Shown here one piece after another: positions 1 through 8,450 of a stretch of 20,959 nucleotides of DNA (within the stretch, counting starts at the first letter, position 1; every line of letters begins with the position of its first letter). The notes beneath the pieces are model-generated. The model had not been told where the DNA came from. It did no database searches and saw only the letters and a list, made by a program, of their open reading frames with translations. The DNA comes from Bacillota bacterium (GTDB lineage Bacteria > Bacillota > Clostridia > Acetivibrionales > DSM-1351), in assembly GCA_023433945.1 (NCBI GenBank), contig JAEYTP010000043.1, forward strand, positions 1-20,959. The letters run 5' to 3'. The translations under genes and the position numbers were made by a program.

Positions 1-1660
1 TATCAGCATACATTATGACCTGACCTTCTGAATTTCTAGCAGCTCTACCAATTGTCTGGATTAATGAAGTTTCAGAACGCAAAAAGCCTTCCTTATCAGC
101 ATCTAGTATTGCAACCAGTGAAACCTCAGGGATATCAAGTCCTTCTCTCAAAAGGTTAATACCAATAAGCACATCAAATACACCCAGTCTTAAATCCCTT
201 ATAATCTCCATTCTTTCAAAGGTAGCAATATCCGAATGAAGATACTTGACCTTCAGATTGAGCTCCTTCATATAATCAGTTAAATCCTCGGCCATTTTCT
301 TTGTGAGCGTTGTTACAAGCACTCTCTGATTTTTCTCGGTACGCTTATTAATCTCACCTATTAAGTCATCTATCTGCCCCTTTACTGGTTTAACTATTAT
401 CTCAGGGTCAACAAGTCCGGTTGGTCTAATTATCTGTTCAACTATTTTTGTTGAGTGCTCCCTCTCATATGCAGCGGGCGTAGCACTTACATATACAACC
501 TGATTTACCCTTTCTTCAAATTCCTTAAACATCAGCGGTCTGTTGTCAAAAGCAGAGGGCAGTCTGAAGCCATATTCCACCAGCGACTGCTTTCTTGCCC
601 TGTCTCCATTATACATCGCACCTATCTGTGAAACTGTAACATGGGATTCATCTATTACAAGCAAATAATCATCTGGGAAGTAGTCTATTAATGTAAATGG
701 AGAGCTTCCAGGTTCTCTTCCGCTTATATGCCTGGAATAATTCTCAATTCCTGAGCAGAAGCCTATCTCTGACATCATTTCCAAGTCGTATCGGGTTCTC
801 TGTTCAATTCTTTGTGCTTCAAGCAGTTTTCCCTCCATTTTGAATTGCTCTATTCTTTCCTCTAGCTCCTTCTCAATAGTAACAATGGCTTTTTCCATTT
901 TAGGTCGGGTGGTAGCATAGTGAGATGCAGGAAATACTGCTATATGATTTCTTGTACCCAAAATTTCCCCAGTTAAATAATCAACCTCGGTAATTTTTTC
1001 AATCTCATCTCCAAAAAACTCAACCCTTAGTACCATTTCAGAGCTATTTGCAGGAAAGATTTCCAGAACATCTCCTCTTGCTCTGAAACGTCCTCTTCTG
1101 AAATCAATTTCGTTTCTTTCATATTGTATTTCAACGAGCTTCCTAATAATATCATCCCTATCCTTCTGCATACCCACTCTAAGTGATAGCATAAGGTCAG
1201 TGTAATCCTCCGGGTCACCCAAACCATATATGCAAGACACACTAGCCACTATTATAACGTCCCTTCTTTCAAAAAGCGCTGCTGTAGCAGAGTGTCTCAA
1301 CTTATCTATCTCTTCATTAACAGAGGAATCCTTCTCTATATAGGTATCTGTAGTTGGGATGTAGGCTTCGGGCTGATAGTAATCATAATAGGAAACAAAG
1401 TACTCAACAACATTATTTGGGAAAAACTCTTTAAACTCGCTGCATAGCTGAGCAGCAAGTGTCTTATTGTGTGCTATTACAAGTGTAGGTTTTTGAACCT
1501 GCTCGATAACCTTTGCCACTGTATATGTTTTTCCTGAACCAGTTACCCCTAAAAGTGTTTGATGCTTTTCACCCTTTAGTATTCCATCTGACAAAGCAGC
1601 AATTGCTTTTGGCTGGTCACCGGTAGGCTGATATTCAGATATTACCTCAAACTTATTCAT
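1..1660 (-). CDS. uvrB: Excinuclease ABC subunit B, 5' part (runs off the left edge)
   Basis: UvrB is the damage-verifying helicase-like subunit of nucleotide excision repair, loaded by UvrA and nicked around by UvrC. Translation of the minus strand from the ATG at 1660 gives MNKFEVISEYQPTGDQPKAI, the typical UvrB N terminus. It is followed by Walker A GVTGSGKTYT, the beta-hairpin region YYDYYQPEAYIP, the helicase motif VIDESHVT, YVSATPA and, near the window edge, QTIGRAARN. About 553 codons are present; the C-terminal UvrC-binding part lies outside. The start is set by GGAG (about 1667-1670) eight bases upstream of the ATG. The gene has its own promoter overlapping a LexA-type palindrome, so SOS induction is expected. 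The reading frame is intact throughout the visible part. Confidence 0.97.
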   Translation of the reverse strand, partial: MNKFEVISEYQPTGDQPKAIAALSDGILKGEKHQTLLGVTGSGKTYTVAKVIEQVQKPTLVIAHNKTLAAQLCSEFKEFFPNNVVEYFVSYYDYYQPEAYIPTTDTYIEKDSSVNEEIDKLRHSATAALFERRDVIIVASVSCIYGLGDPEDYTDLMLSLRVGMQKDRDDIIRKLVEIQYERNEIDFRRGRFRARGDVLEIFPANSSEMVLRVEFFGDEIEKITEVDYLTGEILGTRNHIAVFPASHYATTRPKMEKAIVTIEKELEERIEQFKMEGKLLEAQRIEQRTRYDLEMMSEIGFCSGIENYSRHISGREPGSSPFTLIDYFPDDYLLVIDESHVTVSQIGAMYNGDRARKQSLVEYGFRLPSAFDNRPLMFKEFEERVNQVVYVSATPAAYEREHSTKIVEQIIRPTGLVDPEIIVKPVKGQIDDLIGEINKRTEKNQRVLVTTLTKKMAEDLTDYMKELNLKVKYLHSDIATFERMEIIRDLRLGVFDVLIGINLLREGLDIPEVSLVAILDADKEGFLRSETSLIQTIGRAARNSEGQVIMYAD

Positions 1661-1738
1661 AAATTTCTCCTGTCGCAAAATGGTTAATTTATTAAATTAA
1701 CTTATAATATTTTTATCTTAAATTAATAAATTATTTCC

Positions 1739-1767
1739 ATTTTATCATGAAAACTCATGCATATCAA
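1739..1767 (-). promoter_or_regulatory. uvrB sigma-A promoter
   Basis: On the minus strand a -35 TTGATA (1762-1767) is separated by exactly 17 bases from a -10 TAAAAT (1739-1744), about 80 bases upstream of the uvrB ATG. The -35 box overlaps the left half of the LexA-type palindrome, an arrangement suited to repression. Confidence 0.7.
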
Positions 1768-1778
1768 ACATATGTTTG
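1765..1778. promoter_or_regulatory. LexA (SOS) box upstream of uvrB
   Basis: CAAACATATGTTTG is a perfect 14-bp palindrome. It matches the core of the Bacillus/clostridial LexA operator (CGAAC-N4-GTTYG type, core AACATATGTT), with A in place of G at the outer half-site position. It overlaps the uvrB -35 box. The family rule that uvrB is an SOS gene supports the call. Confidence 0.75.
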
Positions 1779-1819
1779 GATTTCTTTGGTAAGTGTACTG
1801 CTTCGCTGGACGCACCACA

Positions 1820-1863
1820 CACAAAAGGACGCCCCCGATAATATCTCAAGGCCGCCCTTTAAA
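1820..1863 (-). terminator. Intrinsic terminator after trpS
   Basis: On the minus strand AAAGGGCGGCC (1860-1850) can pair with GGGGCGTCCTTT (1835-1824), with one G-U pair and one mismatch. A short T run (TTTTG) follows. It starts about 20 bases after the trpS stop codon, as expected for its terminator. Confidence 0.7.
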
Positions 1864-1879
1864 ACGTCAATTTAATTTA

Positions 1880-2890
1880 TTAAGTTTTAGGAACTAATCC
1901 AACCTTTTTATAAACCTTTGATACAGTCTTTCTTGAAAGATAAAACGCCTTTTCTGCACTTTCTTTAAGCACTGTATTCAAAAAATCCTTATTTGAAGAA
2001 TACTCATTATACCTTTGCTGAACAGGCTTCAAAACATCAGCAACTGACAAACCTACAGCTTCCTTCAAATCGCCGTAGCTGAGGCCTGTAAACTGCCTTT
2101 CAATCTCCTCTATGGTTTTACCTGTTGTACTTGAGTATATGCTTATTAAATTGCTTACACCAGGTTTATTTTCCTCATCATATCTAATCTCTCTTTCGGA
2201 GTCAGTAACGGCGCGCTTAAACTTACGTAGAATAACGTCCAGAGGGTCAAGAATTGATACATAAGCGTTCTCATTTTCATCAGACTTAGACATCTTCTTC
2301 TCTGGCTCTTGAAGACTCATTATTTTTGCACCAATCTTAGGAATGTATGCTTCGGGAATCTTAAATGTATCGCCATATATATTATTAAAGCGTTCAGCAA
2401 TATCTCTTGTAATCTCAAGATGCTGCTTTTGGTCCTGACCAATTGGAACAAGATCAGTTTGGTATAGAAGTATATCTGCTGCCATAAGCACAGGATAGGT
2501 ATACAAACCAGCATTTATATTGTCTGAATGCCTCTGTGACTTATCTTTAAACTGAGTCATTCTGTTCAACTCACCCATATAAGTATAGCAATTTAATATC
2601 CAAGCTAATTCAGCATGACCACTTACATGTGATTGAAGATAAAGTATACATTTCTGAGGATCAAGTCCACATGCCATGTAAAGAGCCAAAAGATTTAGAC
2701 TCCTCTGCCTAAGCTCTGCCGGTTTCTGTCTGACAGTAAGTGTATGCAAATCTACAACACAATATATGCAGTCATATTCGTCCTGCATAGGTATCCAATT
2801 TTTAATAGCACCTAGATAGTTGCCTATTGTAAGATTTCCGGAAGGCTGTACCCCACTAAATATTCTTTTTTTCTGTACATTTTGCTCCAT
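1880..2890 (-). CDS. trpS: Tryptophanyl-tRNA synthetase
   Basis: Class Ic aminoacyl-tRNA synthetase that charges tRNA-Trp with tryptophan in the cytoplasm. The 336-residue length is normal. The HIGH-like ATP motif appears as TIGN (residues 21-24, within SGNLTIGNYLG) and the second signature as KMSKS (199-203). Other family landmarks are FSGVQPSGN at the N terminus, AADILLYQTDLVPIGQDQKQH in the middle and NLISIYSSTTG later. A GGAATGGGA-type ribosome site lies 7-12 bases before the ATG. No T-box leader (no TGGNACCGCG element) is visible in the 50 bases upstream, so the gene may be transcribed with the small membrane protein ahead of it. A terminator follows. Confidence 0.97.
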   Translation of the reverse strand: MEQNVQKKRIFSGVQPSGNLTIGNYLGAIKNWIPMQDEYDCIYCVVDLHTLTVRQKPAELRQRSLNLLALYMACGLDPQKCILYLQSHVSGHAELAWILNCYTYMGELNRMTQFKDKSQRHSDNINAGLYTYPVLMAADILLYQTDLVPIGQDQKQHLEITRDIAERFNNIYGDTFKIPEAYIPKIGAKIMSLQEPEKKMSKSDENENAYVSILDPLDVILRKFKRAVTDSEREIRYDEENKPGVSNLISIYSSTTGKTIEEIERQFTGLSYGDLKEAVGLSVADVLKPVQQRYNEYSSNKDFLNTVLKESAEKAFYLSRKTVSKVYKKVGLVPKT

Positions 2891-2940
2891 ATATTATCCC
2901 ATTCCTTTCTAACAATAGATTTTACCATTGAATAGCTCTA

Positions 2941-3114
2941 CTAACAACCCTTATCCTTTTTTTTAATATATCCAATATAGGCTATAGCAAAACCTAAACC
3001 CGCTATAAAATAATATATTCCGCTCGCTTGTCTTCCTGATACAAACTTGAGTGCAGAAAATCCAAATAAAACTATTGTAAAGAATGCAAAGCCAAAACGC
3101 ATTATTTTATCCAT
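2941..3114 (-). CDS. Small two-helix membrane protein, unknown function
   Basis: A 57-residue protein starting MDKIMRFGFAFFTIVLFGFS. It has two hydrophobic segments (about residues 5-22 and 30-47) joined by a short loop containing GRQAS, and a basic, lysine-rich tail KKKDKGC. The start at 3114 was chosen because GGGGAG sits seven bases upstream; in-frame ATGs at 3129 and 3153 have weaker sites. The gene ends 50 bases before trpS on the same strand and may share its transcript. I do not recognise a family and infer no function beyond a probable membrane location. Confidence 0.6.
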   Translation of the reverse strand: MDKIMRFGFAFFTIVLFGFSALKFVSGRQASGIYYFIAGLGFAIAYIGYIKKKDKGC

Positions 3115-3180
3115 ACTTTTTCTCCCCATAAAATACCTACAATGTTTGTCCATATTATAAAGTACTTCAATTTTTATTCC

Positions 3181-3420
3181 ATACTCATAAAAATACCAGC
3201 ATCGTAATGCATATTTATAAAAATACTAATGTGTTATGCCGTACTCATAAAATACTAGCATGTTATGCCGTACTCATAAAAATACCAGCATGTTATGCCG
3301 TACTCGTAGAAATACTGCATTGTTATGCCATACTCGTAGAAATACTGCATTGTTATACAATGCACAATAAAATACCAGCAAATTGTTTATGTCTATTATG
3401 GCATAAAAATATGCTGGTAG
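3181..3420. repeat. 30-bp tandem repeat array, about 8 degenerate units
   Basis: Units begin near 3182, 3211, 3242, 3271, 3301, 3331 and 3361, with a weaker one near 3391. The period is 29-30 bp. A typical unit reads TACTCATAAAAATACCAGCA followed by TGTTATGCCG. There are no spacers between units, so it is not a CRISPR array. The array fills the gap between the last permease gene and the small membrane protein and stops about 7 bp from the permease stop codon. Since 30 is a multiple of three, a plus-strand frame reads as repeating 10-residue peptides, but there is no ribosome site and it is not called as a gene. Confidence 0.85.
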
Positions 3421-3426
3421 CTATAT

Positions 3427-4371
3427 TTATCTTTCTTCTCTGAAATACGGTACGCTTAGAGATTCTGGAGGACAGTTTTCCTTTGACTTTTTCATAGAAA
3501 TAGCTACAAGAACAACTATTGTAGCAAGGTACGGCAACATGTCAAATATACTCTGTGGTATTGGAACATAACTTTGAAGATAAAGTCCCAAAATACTGAG
3601 TGCACCAAAAAAGTACGCCCCTACCATAGCCTTAAGAGGACTCCATGTAACGAATATTACTAAGGCAACAGCAATCCACCCTCTTCCGCTTGTTATACCT
3701 TCCTGCCAGGATGGTACTGTTACAAGGGACATATATGTTCCACCAAAGCCGCAGAGTGCTCCACCCAAAAGAATGTGAATATATTTATATGCAGTTACAT
3801 TTATACCTGCAGTATCTGCAGCACCTGGATTTTCTCCAACTACCCTTAAATTAAGCCCTTTTCGTGTCCTGAATAGATATATGCCCAATACGATGGCTAA
3901 AAGATATCCCACGTATACAAGTATATTTTGATTAAAAAATGCTTCCCCTATCACTGGTATATCGCCCAACAATGGGATTTTAACGGGAACAAAACTGGCT
4001 CTTACAGTCTGACTTAACGATTGACCTGCAAGCTTCTGCCCAAAAAAGCTGGTAAAGCCCGTCCCGAAAATGGTAAGTGAAAGACCGGATACTACCTGAT
4101 TTGCTCTAAGTGTAATTGTAAGGAATGCAAAGATAAAAGCACCTGCTGCGCCTGCTATAAGCCCCGCAGCAATTCCCAATACTGGATTCTGAGTAGTTAA
4201 TGAAACACTAAAACCCATAATCGCTCCCATAAGCATCATACCTTCAACACCAAGATTCAGATTACCAACCTTTTCGGTCAGTATTTCTCCTAAAGTTGCA
4301 AACAATATCGGAGTTCCTGCTGTGACTGCACCAGTTAAAACAAAAGTTAAAATATTAATAAAAGTCTCCAT
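3427..4371 (-). CDS. nupQ: Nucleoside ABC transporter permease, NupQ type
   Basis: Inner-membrane permease of the BMP-dependent (RbsC-like) nucleoside importer; it pairs with the upstream permease to form the channel. The 314-residue protein is almost entirely hydrophobic with about 8 predicted helices. It carries the family segment ATLGEILTEKVGNLNLGVEG (residues about 26-45), the coupling-loop region GLNLRVVGENPGAADTAGI and RGWIAVALVIFVTWSP near the C terminus. Its start overlaps the stop of the upstream permease as TAATG, indicating translational coupling. It is the last gene of the xpt operon. No convincing terminator was found after it; the 30-bp tandem array follows directly. The nucleoside specificity is inferred from family and operon context. 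Confidence 0.9.
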   Translation of the reverse strand: METFINILTFVLTGAVTAGTPILFATLGEILTEKVGNLNLGVEGMMLMGAIMGFSVSLTTQNPVLGIAAGLIAGAAGAFIFAFLTITLRANQVVSGLSLTIFGTGFTSFFGQKLAGQSLSQTVRASFVPVKIPLLGDIPVIGEAFFNQNILVYVGYLLAIVLGIYLFRTRKGLNLRVVGENPGAADTAGINVTAYKYIHILLGGALCGFGGTYMSLVTVPSWQEGITSGRGWIAVALVIFVTWSPLKAMVGAYFFGALSILGLYLQSYVPIPQSIFDMLPYLATIVVLVAISMKKSKENCPPESLSVPYFREER

Positions 4372-5450
4372 TATGCAGCCTCCTTACCGTTATTATTTTG
4401 GTGTTTACGATTGTCTCGTACAATTTTATATTGAATAAAAAATTCACTTCCAAGAACAAAGAATAGAATCAAGCCTTGAATAATCTCGGCAACAGAAGCA
4501 CTGATACTAAATGCAGTCTGAATAAAGATTCCGCCCTGCTCTAATACAGCAAACAAGAAACAAACTATTACAATTATTGGAGCGCTGAGTCCTGCAAGCC
4601 ATGTAGTTATAATTGCAGTAAAACCAATTCCGTTGGCTACCTGATAGCTCAGAGTACCATTTACTCCAGAAACCTGGAACATTCCTACAAGTCCACATAG
4701 AGCACCACTTATAAACAATGATGATATAATAATTTTCTTTACATTCATACCTGCGTATCTAGCGGTATTCTCACTTTCACCAACAACCTGTATTTCATAA
4801 CCACGCTTAGTTTTATTGATGAAAATATACATTGCAACTACCAGAATTATAGCAATAATCCAACCAATATGAATTCCAAAAACCTTGGGCAGCAATGCAT
4901 TCTCTTTAAACAGAGCCATTTGACCTGCACCTTTGAGCGTTGGGTCTTTCCATGGACCATACTGAAGATAAGTTACTAGCTTTAAAGCGATATAATTCAT
5001 CATAAGCGTAAACAGAGTTTCATTTGTGCCGAAGCTGGCTTTAAAATAAGCCGGAATAAATGCCCAAATTCCGCCAGCTATCATAGATACAATTATCATT
5101 AATGGCAGTAGTACGTAAGGTGGCAAATCCGACCAGAATAATCCAAAATACGTTGCCGCTATAGCACCAATAATTATCTGACCTTCTGCTCCGATATTCC
5201 AGAATTTCATCCTAAAAGCAATAGAAACACCTAATGATGCTACAACCAATGGAATGGTTGTTACAATTGCCTGTCTGAATCTATATAATGAGCCAAATGA
5301 GCCATCTATGATGGATCCGAATATTTTAAGGGGATTATAACCCAAGGCTAAAAGGAAAATACCACACGTGATTAGTGCAAGCAGTATTGCCAGCAATCTA
5401 TAGCCAATGGATTGCTTTTTTGTCAAATCAGTACGTTTAACAATTCTCAT
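4371..5450 (-). CDS. nupP: Nucleoside ABC transporter permease, NupP type
   Basis: First permease of the same nucleoside importer, 359 residues with about 9-10 hydrophobic helices. Recognisable family stretches are FRMKFWNIGAEGQIIIGAIA, the periplasmic-side GTNETLFTLMMNYIALKLV, the ATPase-coupling loop KRGYEIQVVGESENTARYAG and GIGFTAIITTWLAGLSAP. The start codon overlaps the stop of the ATPase gene (TAATG) and its own stop overlaps the next start in the same way, so the three subunits are translationally coupled. This layout (ATPase, P-type permease, Q-type permease) is the standard one for BMP-dependent nucleoside importers. The C terminus is basic and asparagine-rich (NRKHQNNNGKEAA). Confidence 0.9.
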   Translation of the reverse strand: MRIVKRTDLTKKQSIGYRLLAILLALITCGIFLLALGYNPLKIFGSIIDGSFGSLYRFRQAIVTTIPLVVASLGVSIAFRMKFWNIGAEGQIIIGAIAATYFGLFWSDLPPYVLLPLMIIVSMIAGGIWAFIPAYFKASFGTNETLFTLMMNYIALKLVTYLQYGPWKDPTLKGAGQMALFKENALLPKVFGIHIGWIIAIILVVAMYIFINKTKRGYEIQVVGESENTARYAGMNVKKIIISSLFISGALCGLVGMFQVSGVNGTLSYQVANGIGFTAIITTWLAGLSAPIIVIVCFLFAVLEQGGIFIQTAFSISASVAEIIQGLILFFVLGSEFFIQYKIVRDNRKHQNNNGKEAA

Positions 5451-6979
5451 TATGCACCCACCCCCATTACCTTTTCCATTTTTTCGCCAGCCATCATTAA
5501 GCCAAGCTGCTCCTTTGTAACATTCTTGGCATCTACAATGCCAGTAATCTTACCTCCGCAAAGTACCATTATATCGTCACAGAGTTCTATTAAAACGTCC
5601 AAGTCCTCACCGATATAAAGTATTGCTACACCCTTCTGCTTTTGCTCATTGAGTAAGTCATATATTGTATAAGAAGAATTTATGTCCAAGCCTCTTACAG
5701 GATATGCTGTAATAAGAACATTGGGGTTTGATTCAATTTCCCTGCCTAATAGCACCTTCTGTATATTGCCACCTGAAAGTTGTCTAACAGGGTGCATAAT
5801 GGATGGGGTATTAATCTCAAGTTTTTTTACTAAATCCTCCGAAAGCTTTTTAGCAGTTTTCTTCTCTATAAACATGCCCTTCTGGTTCTGGTATTCTTTG
5901 AGAATCATGTTGTCCACCATTCCCATTGAAGCAACCAGTCCCATCCCGAGTCTGTCCTCCGGTATAAAGCTCATGCTTATACCCATTTTGATGATATCAC
6001 GTGGATTCTTGCCAACTATGTTTTCGCTCTTGTATATAATATTTCCATTGGAAATAGGATAAAGTCCGGCTATAGCCTCGCATAGTTCCTTTTGTCCACT
6101 ACCTGCAACCCCTGCAACACCTAGTATTTTCCCGGTTGATAAAGAAAATGAAATATTGTCAAGGCATTTCACCTTTTCTTGATCGGTTACAGTTAAACTA
6201 TTTATGTCCAGAATAACCTTGTTATCCTTATTTTCAATTCTATTAATTGATAGGTCAACTGGCCTGCCAACCATAAGATTAGTCAGCTCAGTAGCACTGG
6301 TTTCAGACTTGTTGAGTGTTCCAACAGTTTCACCTTTTCTGAGCACAGTGATTCTATCTGAAATTTCCATAACCTCATTTAGCTTATGAGTAATAATTAT
6401 AATTGAAGACCCAGCTTCTTTCATCCTTCTCAGTATGGCAAACAAGGCGTCTGTCTCCTGTGGTGTAAGTACAGCTGTAGGCTCATCAAGTATTAGTATT
6501 TCAGCACCTCTATAAATAACCTTTAAAATTTCAACAGTTTGCTTTTCCCCTACTGACATGTTGTACACTTTTTTATCAGGGTCAACTATCAACCCGAACT
6601 TTTCTGATATTTCTTTTATTCCTTGTGATAGTTTTTTATTATTTAGGAAAAAGCTACCCTTTTGTCCTGCTATGATATTCTCTTTTGCAGTCAATACTTC
6701 TACAAGTTTAAAATGCTGGTGAATCATACCGATTCCCATATTCATAGAGTCCTTGGGTGTTCTAAAGGAAACTTCCCTGCCCTTGATAAAAATAGAACCG
6801 CTGTCAGGCTTATAAATTCCTGACAGCATGTTCATCAAGGTGCTTTTTCCAGATCCGTTTTCACCCAAAAGTGCATGTATTTCTCCTTTTTTAACCTCAA
6901 GGCACACGTTATTGTTCGCACGTACATCCCCAAAGGTCTTTGTGAGATTTTCAATTTTTATATACACTTCATTATTCAC
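5450..6979 (-). CDS. nupO: Nucleoside ABC transporter ATP-binding protein, NupO type
   Basis: Energises import by the two permeases. Two fused ABC domains are visible. The N-terminal one has Walker A GENGSGKST, a signature region SVGEKQ and Walker B ILILDEPTAVLTP. The C-terminal one has a Walker A-like GVAGSGQKEL lacking GKS, the signature LSGGNIQK and a degenerate Walker B LITAYPVRGLD, the usual asymmetry in this family. A GTG start at 6979 was chosen (509 residues, VNNEVYIKIENLTKTFG) because AGGTGA lies about five bases upstream. An ATG at 7021 would overlap the upstream gene and adds 14 residues without homology. It follows bmpA by 19 bp and is coupled to the next gene by TAATG. Confidence 0.92.
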   Translation of the reverse strand: MNNEVYIKIENLTKTFGDVRANNNVCLEVKKGEIHALLGENGSGKSTLMNMLSGIYKPDSGSIFIKGREVSFRTPKDSMNMGIGMIHQHFKLVEVLTAKENIIAGQKGSFFLNNKKLSQGIKEISEKFGLIVDPDKKVYNMSVGEKQTVEILKVIYRGAEILILDEPTAVLTPQETDALFAILRRMKEAGSSIIIITHKLNEVMEISDRITVLRKGETVGTLNKSETSATELTNLMVGRPVDLSINRIENKDNKVILDINSLTVTDQEKVKCLDNISFSLSTGKILGVAGVAGSGQKELCEAIAGLYPISNGNIIYKSENIVGKNPRDIIKMGISMSFIPEDRLGMGLVASMGMVDNMILKEYQNQKGMFIEKKTAKKLSEDLVKKLEINTPSIMHPVRQLSGGNIQKVLLGREIESNPNVLITAYPVRGLDINSSYTIYDLLNEQKQKGVAILYIGEDLDVLIELCDDIMVLCGGKITGIVDAKNVTKEQLGLMMAGEKMEKVMGVGA

Positions 6980-6998
6980 GGAATCACCTATTATCCTA

Positions 6999-8099
6999 TT
7001 ATTTAGTATCGATCTTTCCAACTACACCTTCTACAAACCAAAGCATGCTTCTCTGATCCTGCAAGCTTACTGACTCGCCTTCAGCAACCTTTACTGCACC
7101 TGTTTGATCCTTAATTGGTCCAGCAAAAACATCAAAGCTTCTGTCCATGAACTTCTTCTCTACTTCTTCAATCTTTGTTTTTGCCTCTGCAGGTACCAAA
7201 TCAGTTAAAGGAGCAAGCTTAACTACGCCGTCCTTCATATCTCCATTGTAGTCTTCTGCTTTCCAGCTGCCATCAATTATCTTCTTGACTTGTTCAACAG
7301 TGTAAACTCCCCAATTCCAGATAGGAGCTGTCATGTATGCCTTTGGTGCTGCATTTGGGCTGTCTGAGTTGTATCCGATCGCAAATGCGTTCTTTTCTTC
7401 AGCTGCCTGCTGAGGTGCTGTTGTATCCTGATGCTGAGCTATAACGTCACAACCTTCGTTTAATAAAGCTGTAGCTGTATCCTTTTCCTTCTGTGGATCA
7501 TACCAGGTATCTGTCCACTTTACATTTACTGTTGCATTAGGATTTACAGATCTTACACCTAAAGTAAATGCATTAATTCCTCTAACAACTTCTGGTATCT
7601 GCATTGCTGCAACATAACCTATCTTTCCTGACTTCGTCTTTAAGCCTGCTGCAATACCTGCGAGATATCTTGGCTGTTCAATCTGTCCAAAGTAGTTAAC
7701 AAAGTTCTTTCCGTTTGATTTTTCACCCGAACAATGGAAGAACTTAACGTCTGGGAACTCTTCTGCCAACTTAGCAACGTAATCCATATAACCGTATGAA
7801 GTGGCAAATATTACCTTGCAACCCTGATCAATAAGGTTTCTCATTGCTTTTTCACAGTCAGCTGTTTCAGCAACATTTTCAACAACCTTTGTTTCTACCT
7901 TGTCACCCAACTCTTTTTCAACCATTTGACGTCCTAAATCGTGAGCATATGTGTATCCTACGTCACCAGGAACACCAATATAAATGTAACCAATCTTGAG
8001 CTTCTCTCCAGAATCACCTGTGCTAGATGATCCACATCCAGTTAAAGCAACTGAACACATCATTACAAGCGCTAACATTAATGCAACTATCCTTTTCAT
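6999..8099 (-). CDS. bmpA: BMP-family nucleoside-binding lipoprotein
   Basis: Extracytoplasmic receptor that captures the substrate and passes it to the ABC permeases. The N terminus is a lipoprotein signal: MKR, a hydrophobic stretch, then lipobox LTGC with the lipidated cysteine at residue 22, followed by a flexible GSSSTGDSGE linker. The mature part is a type I periplasmic-binding fold: KLKIGYIYIGVPGDVGYTYA, then KVIFATSYGYMD, GKIGYVAAMQIPEVVRGINA and CDVIAQHQDTTAPQQAAEEK. A strong GGGGGA ribosome site lies about eight bases before the ATG. Guanine control and proximity to xpt point to a purine nucleoside or base as ligand; that is inference. A repeat-filled gap of about 330 bp separates it from xpt. 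Confidence 0.92.
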   Translation of the reverse strand: MKRIVALMLALVMMCSVALTGCGSSSTGDSGEKLKIGYIYIGVPGDVGYTYAHDLGRQMVEKELGDKVETKVVENVAETADCEKAMRNLIDQGCKVIFATSYGYMDYVAKLAEEFPDVKFFHCSGEKSNGKNFVNYFGQIEQPRYLAGIAAGLKTKSGKIGYVAAMQIPEVVRGINAFTLGVRSVNPNATVNVKWTDTWYDPQKEKDTATALLNEGCDVIAQHQDTTAPQQAAEEKNAFAIGYNSDSPNAAPKAYMTAPIWNWGVYTVEQVKKIIDGSWKAEDYNGDMKDGVVKLAPLTDLVPAEAKTKIEEVEKKFMDRSFDVFAGPIKDQTGAVKVAEGESVSLQDQRSMLWFVEGVVGKIDTK

Positions 8100-8129
8100 C
8101 TTTAAGTCCCCCTATTTTTAAAATATATC

Positions 8130-8450
8130 TTAATGTTTCTGACTTATCCGTCCTGAACACATTAATACAAGTGAATAAAAATATTACTACATGAAACTGA
8201 CTTTAGCCGTCTACACATTTAACAAGTAAAACAAATTATTTTTTATGTAAATTGAATTCTGCCGTCCCCAAAACCACTTATCAATTAGCTTAATTATGCT
8301 TAATACAAAATGATTTTTGTTGTCAGCAAAACCATTTACCATATAAATTAATCATGCTTTATACAATCTGATTTTTGTCATCCGCACTTTTAAAAGTTAA
8401 TTATTTATAAGTTAAAATAATATACCTTATGCAAACTGAATCTTGCCATC
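8130..8450 (-). repeat. Degenerate tandem array seeded by the 3' end of xpt
   Basis: Six units with periods of 54-68 bp fill the xpt-bmpA gap. The first unit is the end of the xpt coding sequence itself: AAGATTCAGTTTGCATAA (Lys-Ile-Gln-Phe-Ala-stop). Reading along the minus strand, later copies are AAAAATCAGATTGTATAA, AAAAATCATTTTGTATTAA, AGAATTCAATTTACATAA, AAAGTCAGTTTCATGTAG and AAGTCAGAAACATTAAG. On the plus strand the corresponding blocks end at 8450, 8382, 8324, 8265, 8211 and 8152. Two downstream copies still hold a TAA at the equivalent position. Confidence 0.75.

Noticed and set aside
2891..2940. T-box leader for trpS
   Set aside because: The gap to the upstream small gene is only 50 bases and no T-box sequence or terminator is present.
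3181..3420. CRISPR array
   Set aside because: Thirty-base units are contiguous with no unique spacers, and no cas gene is near.
3207..3443. Plus-strand 78-codon ORF with repeated decapeptides
   Set aside because: It is made by the 30-bp tandem array, has no ribosome site or promoter and overlaps the end of the permease gene.
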